A stretch of 64,000 nt of DNA from Synechococcus lacustris (GTDB lineage: Bacteria > Cyanobacteriota > Cyanobacteriia > PCC-6307 > Cyanobiaceae): assembly GCA_903943975.1 (NCBI GenBank), contig CAJAQB010000013.1, positions 124,001 to 188,000 on the forward strand, read 5' to 3'. This document shows, one piece after another, positions 58,474-64,000 of the stretch. Below the pieces are notes generated by a model, which searched no databases, had not been told where the DNA came from, and saw only the letters and a list, made by a program, of their open reading frames with translations. The translations under genes and the position numbers were made by a program. How positions within the stretch are numbered: position 1 is the first letter of the stretch; each line of letters begins with the position of its first letter.

Positions 58474-58591
58474 GGCCGTGGCGGCAGTGGGCGGCAGCGC
58501 CCTGGCTGCCCCACTATGAATCCCCACTTGGGGGGGCTCCCCGCAGGGCGTTGCGGGATCATGGGGTTTCGGCGCTTGGGTTTTTCGGTTC

Positions 58592-61267
58592 ATGGCAGTT
58601 GCTTCCGCCCAGCCCCGCAGCGGCGCCGAAATCCGCGAAGCCTTCCTCGCCTTTTTTGAGGCCCGGGGCCACCAGCGCGTCGCCAGCGCCTCCCTGGTGC
58701 CAGACGACCCCACGGTGCTGCTCACCATCGCCGGCATGTTGCCGTTTAAGCCGGTGTTTCTGGGCCAGGCCCCGCGGCCAGCCCCCCGGGCCACCAGCAG
58801 CCAGAAGTGCATCCGCACCAACGACATTGAGAACGTGGGTCGCACGGCGCGCCACCACACCTTCTTTGAGATGCTCGGCAACTTCTCCTTCGCTGATTAC
58901 TTCAAGGAGCAGGCGATTCAGTGGGCTTGGGAACTGAGCACTGAAGTGTTCGGGCTGGATCCAAAGAATCTGGTGGTGAGTGTCTTCCGGGAAGACGACG
59001 AGGCCGAGGCGATCTGGCGCCACACGGTGGGGGTAAATCCCAAACGGATCATCCGCATGGATGAGGCCGATAACTTCTGGGCCTCGGGCCCCACCGGCCC
59101 CTGTGGCCCCTGTTCGGAGATCTACTACGACTTCAAGCCTGAGCTGGGTGACGACGGCATCGACCTGGAGGACGACTCGCGCTTTATCGAGTTTTACAAC
59201 CTGGTGTTTATGCAATACAACCGCGACGCCGAGGGCAAGCTCACGCCCCTGGCTAACCGCAACATCGACACCGGCATGGGCCTCGAGCGCATGGCCCAGA
59301 TCCTGCAACAGGTGCCCAATAACTACGAAACAGATCTGATCTATCCGCTGATTGAAACGGCGGCGGCCCTGGCCGGCGTTGACTACCGCCAGCTTGATGC
59401 CAAGGGCCAAACGTCGCTAAAGGTGATCGGCGACCACAGCCGCGCCATCACCATGCTGATCAGCGACGGCGTGAGCGCCAGCAACCTCGGCCGCGGCTAC
59501 ATCCTCAGGCGCCTGTTGCGGCGGGTGGTGCGCCATGGACGGCTCCTGGGCATCGACAAACCCTTCCTTACGGCGCTGGGGGAAGCCTCGATTGAGCTAA
59601 TGGCTACGGCCTATCCCCAATTGCTGGAACGGCGCGAGGCGATCGGCGCCGAGCTGGCCCGGGAAGAAGCCCGCTTCCTCGAAACCCTGGAGCGGGGCGA
59701 GAAGCTATTGGCGGAGGTGCTGGCCAGTAAGCCCCAGCAGATTTCCGGGGAGCAGGCCTTTGAGCTCTACGACACCTACGGCTTCCCGCTCGAACTCACC
59801 GAAGAGATCGCCGAGGAGCATGGCCTCCAGGTGGATCTGGCCGGCTTTGAGCTGGCGATGCAGGCCCAACGCCAGCGGGCCAAGGCGGCGGCGGTGAGCA
59901 TCGACCTCACCCTGCAGGGGGCCATTGAGCAGCTGGCCGCGGAGCTGGAGGCCACTGATTTTCGGGGCTACGGGGCCCTGGAACAGCGCAGCTGCGTGCT
60001 CGCCCTAGTGGTGAACGGCGCCCCGGCCCCGCAGGCCAATGCCGGCGACCAGGTGCAGTTGATGCTGGATTCCACCCCCTTCTATGGCGAAGGCGGCGGC
60101 CAGGTGGGCGACCGGGGCCTGCTTAGCGGTGCTGCTGCCGAGGCTGATGCAGATAGTGGTGTGGTCGTGGTGATCGAGGCGGTGAGCCGCAACCGCAGTG
60201 TGTTTGTGCACAGCGGCCACATCGAACGGGGACGCTTGGCGGTGGGTGATGTGGTGCAGGCCCAGGTGGATCGCGCCTGCCGCCGCCGGCTCCAGGCCAA
60301 CCACACGGCCACCCATCTGTTGCAGGCGGCCCTTAAGCAGCTGGTGGATCCCGCCATCGCCCAGGCCGGTTCCCTGGTGGATTTTGATCGCCTGCGCTTT
60401 GATTTCCATTCCCCCCGCGCCGTGACCCCGGCCGAGCTGGGGCAGATCGAGGCGCTGATTAACGGCTGGATTGCCGCTGCCCACGACCTGGAGGTGCAGG
60501 AGCTGGCGATCGAGCAGGCCAAGGCCGCCGGGGCTGTGGCGATGTTTGGCGAGAAGTATGGCGATGTGGTGCGGGTGGTGGATGTGCCCGGCGTGTCGAT
60601 GGAGCTCTGCGGCGGCACCCACGTGGCCAACACCGCTGAGATTGGCCTGTTCAAAATCATCAGCGAGGCCGGAGTGGCCGCCGGCATCCGCCGCATCGAG
60701 GCCGTGGCGGGCCCGGCGGTGTTGCCTTACCTCAATGAACGGGAGGCGGTGGTGCGCCAACTCAGCGATCGCTTCAAGGTGCAGCCCGCCGAAATCCTCG
60801 AGCGGGTGGCCGCCCTGCAGGAGGAACTCAAGGCCTCCAGCAAAGCCCTGGCCGCTGCCCGCGCTGAGTTGGCCCTGGCCAAGGCGGCCGCCCTGGTGAG
60901 CCAGGCACAAACTGTGGGATCTGCAGCCCAAGCTTTCCAGCTGCTGGTGGCCCGCCTCGATGGGGTGGCCGGCGATGGTCTGCAGGCCGCAGCCCAGCAG
61001 CTCCAGGAACAGCTCGGCGCCAGCGCCGCCGTGCTGCTCGGTGGCGTTCCAGAACCCGACAAGGTGGCCCTGGTGGCGGCCTTCGGGCCGGCGGTGGTGA
61101 AGGCTGGGCTCCAGGCCGGCAAGTTTGTGGGCAGCGTCGCCAAACGCTGTGGCGGCGGCGGCGGCGGTCGCCCCAACTTGGCCCAAGCCGGTGGCCGTGA
61201 TCCAGCCGCCCTCGAAGCGGCCCTGGCCGCCGCCCGAGAGGAACTGCTGGCGGCCCTATCCGCTTAA
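58592..61267 (+). CDS. alaS: Alanyl-tRNA synthetase
   Basis: The 891-residue class II enzyme has the N-terminal catalytic domain ([20 protein letters not shown], then [20 protein letters not shown]). It has the editing-site zinc ligands [11 protein letters not shown] and [17 protein letters not shown], and the C-terminal DHHA1 domain with the glycine-rich [16 protein letters not shown] block. It charges tRNA-Ala. The start is the ATG at 58592, 118 bases from the divergent SNF2 start. Confidence 0.97.
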   Translation: MAVASAQPRSGAEIREAFLAFFEARGHQRVASASLVPDDPTVLLTIAGMLPFKPVFLGQAPRPAPRATSSQKCIRTNDIENVGRTARHHTFFEMLGNFSFADYFKEQAIQWAWELSTEVFGLDPKNLVVSVFREDDEAEAIWRHTVGVNPKRIIRMDEADNFWASGPTGPCGPCSEIYYDFKPELGDDGIDLEDDSRFIEFYNLVFMQYNRDAEGKLTPLANRNIDTGMGLERMAQILQQVPNNYETDLIYPLIETAAALAGVDYRQLDAKGQTSLKVIGDHSRAITMLISDGVSASNLGRGYILRRLLRRVVRHGRLLGIDKPFLTALGEASIELMATAYPQLLERREAIGAELAREEARFLETLERGEKLLAEVLASKPQQISGEQAFELYDTYGFPLELTEEIAEEHGLQVDLAGFELAMQAQRQRAKAAAVSIDLTLQGAIEQLAAELEATDFRGYGALEQRSCVLALVVNGAPAPQANAGDQVQLMLDSTPFYGEGGGQVGDRGLLSGAAAEADADSGVVVVIEAVSRNRSVFVHSGHIERGRLAVGDVVQAQVDRACRRRLQANHTATHLLQAALKQLVDPAIAQAGSLVDFDRLRFDFHSPRAVTPAELGQIEALINGWIAAAHDLEVQELAIEQAKAAGAVAMFGEKYGDVVRVVDVPGVSMELCGGTHVANTAEIGLFKIISEAGVAAGIRRIEAVAGPAVLPYLNEREAVVRQLSDRFKVQPAEILERVAALQEELKASSKALAAARAELALAKAAALVSQAQTVGSAAQAFQLLVARLDGVAGDGLQAAAQQLQEQLGASAAVLLGGVPEPDKVALVAAFGPAVVKAGLQAGKFVGSVAKRCGGGGGGRPNLAQAGGRDPAALEAALAAAREELLAALSA

Positions 61268-61294
61268 TCTCACGGCTCAGTTGCCCTTGCTGCA

Positions 61295-61702
61295 ATGCGT
61301 TGGTACCTGCCAATTCTTGGCGCCGCCCTCAGCCTGCAAACCTCCCTGGCCTTGGCTGCCCCGGCAGCTGGTTTGCTGGCTGGCCTCAAGTTGCCCTTGC
61401 CGAAGCCGGCGGCGGCTTTGTTTGCCGCCAATGGCCTGGGCCAGGCGAGCCTTAATACCCAGCTTTCCGCCACCCCTGAGGAGTTGCTGGCCAAGCTCAA
61501 GGCGGAGCTAGGCGCCCAGGGCTATAAGGAACGCACGATCAACACAGTGGTGGGCCCCTGGGGCTTCAACCTGGTGCTGGAGCCCCCTGGCGGCACCAGC
61601 GTTGATGGCACCCCCGCCGGCAAAACGGCCGTGCTGGTGGCCCAGGCCACGGCGATTGCCCCTGGACGCCTCAACCTCAACCTGCGGTTTGAAGGCGTTT
61701 GA
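61295..61702 (+). CDS. Secreted protein of unknown function
   Basis: The 135 residues begin with a signal peptide (RWYLPILGAALSLQTSLALA). A mature part follows with SATPEELLAKLKAELGAQGY and a basic, beta-rich end (GPWGFNLVLEPPGGTSVDGT). No domain is recognised. It starts 28 bases after alaS. Confidence 0.7.
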   Translation: MRWYLPILGAALSLQTSLALAAPAAGLLAGLKLPLPKPAAALFAANGLGQASLNTQLSATPEELLAKLKAELGAQGYKERTINTVVGPWGFNLVLEPPGGTSVDGTPAGKTAVLVAQATAIAPGRLNLNLRFEGV

Positions 61703-61808
61703 GCTGGGCCGCTGCGGCTGGGCTTGATTTCGTCATCAATGGCAGCGCTGCGGTCATCGCTCGGTAACTAGGGCTGGTCAAGCTGAGCTGTCTCAGTTTT
61801 GGCTTTTG

Positions 61809-62495
61809 ATGGTTACCAGAACACAGCTGCTTGGCACTGCCTTGCTGGTGGGCCTGGGCTTGGCCCTTGGCGGCAGTCCTGGCTCCAGCAAGGCGGAGGT
61901 GCAGCTTGCCTGTGAGGGCACCCTGCTCCAGGCCCGGGGTAATGCCAGCCTGAAGCGGGCCAGTGAGCGTTTGCATTTCAGCCTTACGGTGCGGGCCGAG
62001 GACCGCGACCAGGCCCAGGCCCTGCAGCAGTTGCAGGGGCGGCTGGGGGCGGTGCGTCAGGGGCTGCAGGGGTTGGCGGTGGAGCAGTTGGAGGTGAGTT
62101 CCCCCAGCAGCTGGAACGCTTCCGGCCGGATCCAGGCCTCAGTGCAATTGAGTGGCTTGCTGGCACCAGAGCAGCTCAATGGCTTGGTGCAGCTGGGCAG
62201 CCTGGCGGGGGTGCAGTTGCAACCGGTGCAGGCCCAGGCCGCCGCCTCTGGGGATGCCGCCGCCCGCAAACAGTTGCTGAAACAGGCCTACCGGGAGGCC
62301 CTTGCCCAGGGCCAGGAGCTGGCCGCTGCCTTGGGTCTTAGCCGCTTGCGGCCCCTGGAGGTGCAGCTGGAGGGCGGACCCCAACCCCGACCCATGGCCC
62401 TAAAGGCCATGGCGGCGGCGCCGGCCTTTGATCCGCGCGAACTGCCGCCCCCCACCGATCAACTCAGCCTGCAGGTGAGTTTCTGTGCCCGTTGA
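61809..62495 (+). CDS. SIMPL-domain (DUF541) secreted protein
   Basis: The 228 residues have a signal peptide (LLGTALLVGLGLALGGSPGS) and a DUF541-like core: CEGTLLQARGNASLKRASER, LTVRAEDRDQAQALQQLQGR, and KQLLKQAYREALAQGQELAA with ALGLSRLRPLEVQLEGG. Proteins of this family are periplasmic and sometimes stress-linked; the function is unclear. The ATG at 61809 is preferred over the TTG at 61806. Confidence 0.82.
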   Translation: MVTRTQLLGTALLVGLGLALGGSPGSSKAEVQLACEGTLLQARGNASLKRASERLHFSLTVRAEDRDQAQALQQLQGRLGAVRQGLQGLAVEQLEVSSPSSWNASGRIQASVQLSGLLAPEQLNGLVQLGSLAGVQLQPVQAQAAASGDAAARKQLLKQAYREALAQGQELAAALGLSRLRPLEVQLEGGPQPRPMALKAMAAAPAFDPRELPPPTDQLSLQVSFCAR

Positions 62496-62559
62496 GCGGC
62501 GGTTGCTTGTGGCAGCTCCGGGCTGTTTCTAAGGTCATGCCCAATCAGCCGCAGCATTC

Positions 62560-64000
62560 ATGCAGATCTTCAGTCGCTGGTCTGAGTCCCAGGCGCGTCT
62601 CGTGCGCTGGGTGCTGTTGATTGGCTGGTTGTTGATCATCCTTTCGCTGCTCCTGCCGCTCTCGATGCCAGAAAACCTGGTGCCGGAATGCTCGGCTGGC
62701 AATTTGCATTGCCTGTTGCACCATCAGCCGGGAAATCGCCTGTTTTGGGGCGTGGTGGTGCCCAGTGGTGTGTTGATGATCGTGCTGCTGAGCCATGAGC
62801 TTTGGCGCCGCATCTGTCCCCTCGCTTTCGTCTCCCAGCTGTTCCGGGCCCTTGGTCGCCAGCGCACCCGGCTTGGCAAGGGGGGCAAGCCCGAGGTGGT
62901 GAAGGTGGCCACGGATTCCTGGTTGGGTCGCCACCACGTGCAGTTGCAGTGGTCGTTATTGATTGCGGGCCTGTGTCTACGCCTGTTGGTGGTAAACAGC
63001 AACCCCTTGGGCTTGGCCCTGTTTCTGCTGGTAACCCTGGCGGCGGCCCTTCTGGTGGGCTGGGCCTATGGCGGTAAGGCCTGGTGCCAGTACGTATGTC
63101 CGATGGCACCGGTGCAGACGGTGCTCACCGGCCCCCGCGGTCCCCTGGGCAGCCCGGCCCACCTCGGGACCAATTCAAAAATCACCCAGTCGATGTGCCG
63201 CAGCTTGGGGGATAGCGGTAAGGAACAGAGCGCCTGTGTGGCCTGCCAGGCCCCTTGCCTCGATATCGATGCCGAGCGGGCCTTCTGGCAGAACCTCTCG
63301 GGCAAACGGGGTCTTGATTGGGCCTGGTATTCGTATCCGGGGTTGGTGTGGGCCTTCTTTGAGCTGATGCAGCGCATGGATGGTGGTGCCTCAGCCCAAA
63401 ACGGCGACCTCATCTATCTGCGTTCGGGGCTCTGGGCCTATGACGCCGGTTTACCGGGGCGCGCCCTGGATCGATTGTTTCCCTTCTTGCCATTGCCCAG
63501 CCTGGTGGCAGTGCCCCTGGCGTTGGTGTTGGCCGCCTGGCTGTCTGTGGCCCTGTTCCGGGCGTTGGCCAAGCTGCAGCAACGGCGTTATCTCCGCGAG
63601 GGACGGCGGGAGGCGGCCAGCCTCGCCACTTTCCACACCCGCCTGATCGCCACCTTTACGGCGATCAACAGTTTCTTCTGGTTTGTGGACCCGAGCCAGG
63701 GGGCCTTTGGGCCCCATGGGGGCCAGTTAATTCGTTCCCTGGTGCTCACCGTTTCAGCGATTTGGCTGTTTCGTAGTTGGGGTCGAGACCAGGCCACCTA
63801 TCGCCGGGAGAGCACCAGTGAGAGCCTGCGCCGCCAGCTAAAGGATTTGCCGGAGTTGGCGGCGGCCCTGGATGGCCGTTCGCTCGCAGAACTCTCCCCC
63901 CAGGAGGTGTTCACCCTTGCCAAGGCGATGCCGGCGGTGGGGTTGCAGCGCTCCCGCGAGATCTACCGGGGTGTGGTGGCCGACATGTTGCGCACCGGCC
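62560..64000 (+). CDS. Polytopic membrane protein with ferredoxin-like Fe-S motifs, 3' end cut
   Basis: The frame from the ATG at 62560 stays open for 480 codons to the right edge. Residues 15-190 include several membrane spans (WVLLIGWLLIILSLLLPL, LFWGVVVPSGVLMIVLLSH, LLIAGLCLRLLVV). Cysteine motifs WRRICPLAF, WCQYVCPMAP and ACVACQAPCLDID suggest 4Fe-4S binding, as in NapH/NosR-type electron-transfer proteins. Two more spans follow near 310 and 370. Beyond that the sequence turns soluble (SLRRQLKDLPELAAALDGRS), perhaps the start of another domain. The exact family is uncertain. Confidence 0.78.
   Translation, partial: MQIFSRWSESQARLVRWVLLIGWLLIILSLLLPLSMPENLVPECSAGNLHCLLHHQPGNRLFWGVVVPSGVLMIVLLSHELWRRICPLAFVSQLFRALGRQRTRLGKGGKPEVVKVATDSWLGRHHVQLQWSLLIAGLCLRLLVVNSNPLGLALFLLVTLAAALLVGWAYGGKAWCQYVCPMAPVQTVLTGPRGPLGSPAHLGTNSKITQSMCRSLGDSGKEQSACVACQAPCLDIDAERAFWQNLSGKRGLDWAWYSYPGLVWAFFELMQRMDGGASAQNGDLIYLRSGLWAYDAGLPGRALDRLFPFLPLPSLVAVPLALVLAAWLSVALFRALAKLQQRRYLREGRREAASLATFHTRLIATFTAINSFFWFVDPSQGAFGPHGGQLIRSLVLTVSAIWLFRSWGRDQATYRRESTSESLRRQLKDLPELAAALDGRSLAELSPQEVFTLAKAMPAVGLQRSREIYRGVVADMLRTG

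Overview
The window reads as chromosomal DNA of a GC-rich freshwater-type picocyanobacterium (Synechococcus/Cyanobium-like). The markers are a paired flavodiiron operon (Flv3-Flv1 type), a Ycf21-type chorismate lyase, a DesC-type acyl-lipid desaturase, adjacent gcvH-gcvP, and many small proteins of a picocyanobacterial type. This placement is inference from gene content; no search was run.

Layout. 1-3 kb: a secreted protein (cut by the window edge), arfB, and a coupled minus-strand series phd-like / PIN toxin / DUF2227 / mazG. 3.2 kb: tRNA-Val(UAC). 3.6-6.7 kb: a c-di-GMP patch with a membrane GGDEF cyclase, an in-frame GAF-EAL remnant coupled to it, three SD-ATG micro-ORFs in a tandem repeat, and a PilZ protein. 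6.7-12 kb: a LuxR-type regulator operon, valS and an ABM-domain membrane protein. 12-16 kb: a formamidase with an ABC ATPase and a fused double permease. 16-26.5 kb: ligA, a SprT-like protease, a PhoX-like protein, chorismate lyase and mnmG.

26.6-40 kb, between mnmG and dnaB, is a defence island. A type I restriction-modification system (hsdM, hsdS, hsdR) is interleaved with toxin-antitoxin modules: a decayed higBA chimaera, a HepT/MNT pair between hsdM and hsdS, DarTG after hsdS, a 5' remnant of a former hsdR, VapBC, a Zeta-type kinase, then the intact hsdR, a Gp49/HigA pair with a damaged toxin 5' end, and YefM-YoeB. Overlapping stop/start codons (ATGA or GTGA) couple most pairs. Pseudogenes mark repeated insertion and deletion.

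40-64 kb is mostly housekeeping: dnaB, rplI, desC, a methionine gamma-lyase-like PLP enzyme, gcvH-gcvP with a terminator, flv3-flv1, hsp20, a SNF2 helicase / SWIM / MEKHLA operon, alaS, two secreted proteins, and a Fe-S membrane protein running off the right edge.

The points most worth a second look are the micro-ORF translation cascade upstream of the cyclase, toxin-antitoxin genes embedded in the RM operon with replacement of hsdR, the toxin-antitoxin pair coupled to mazG, and several in-frame deletion chimaeras.
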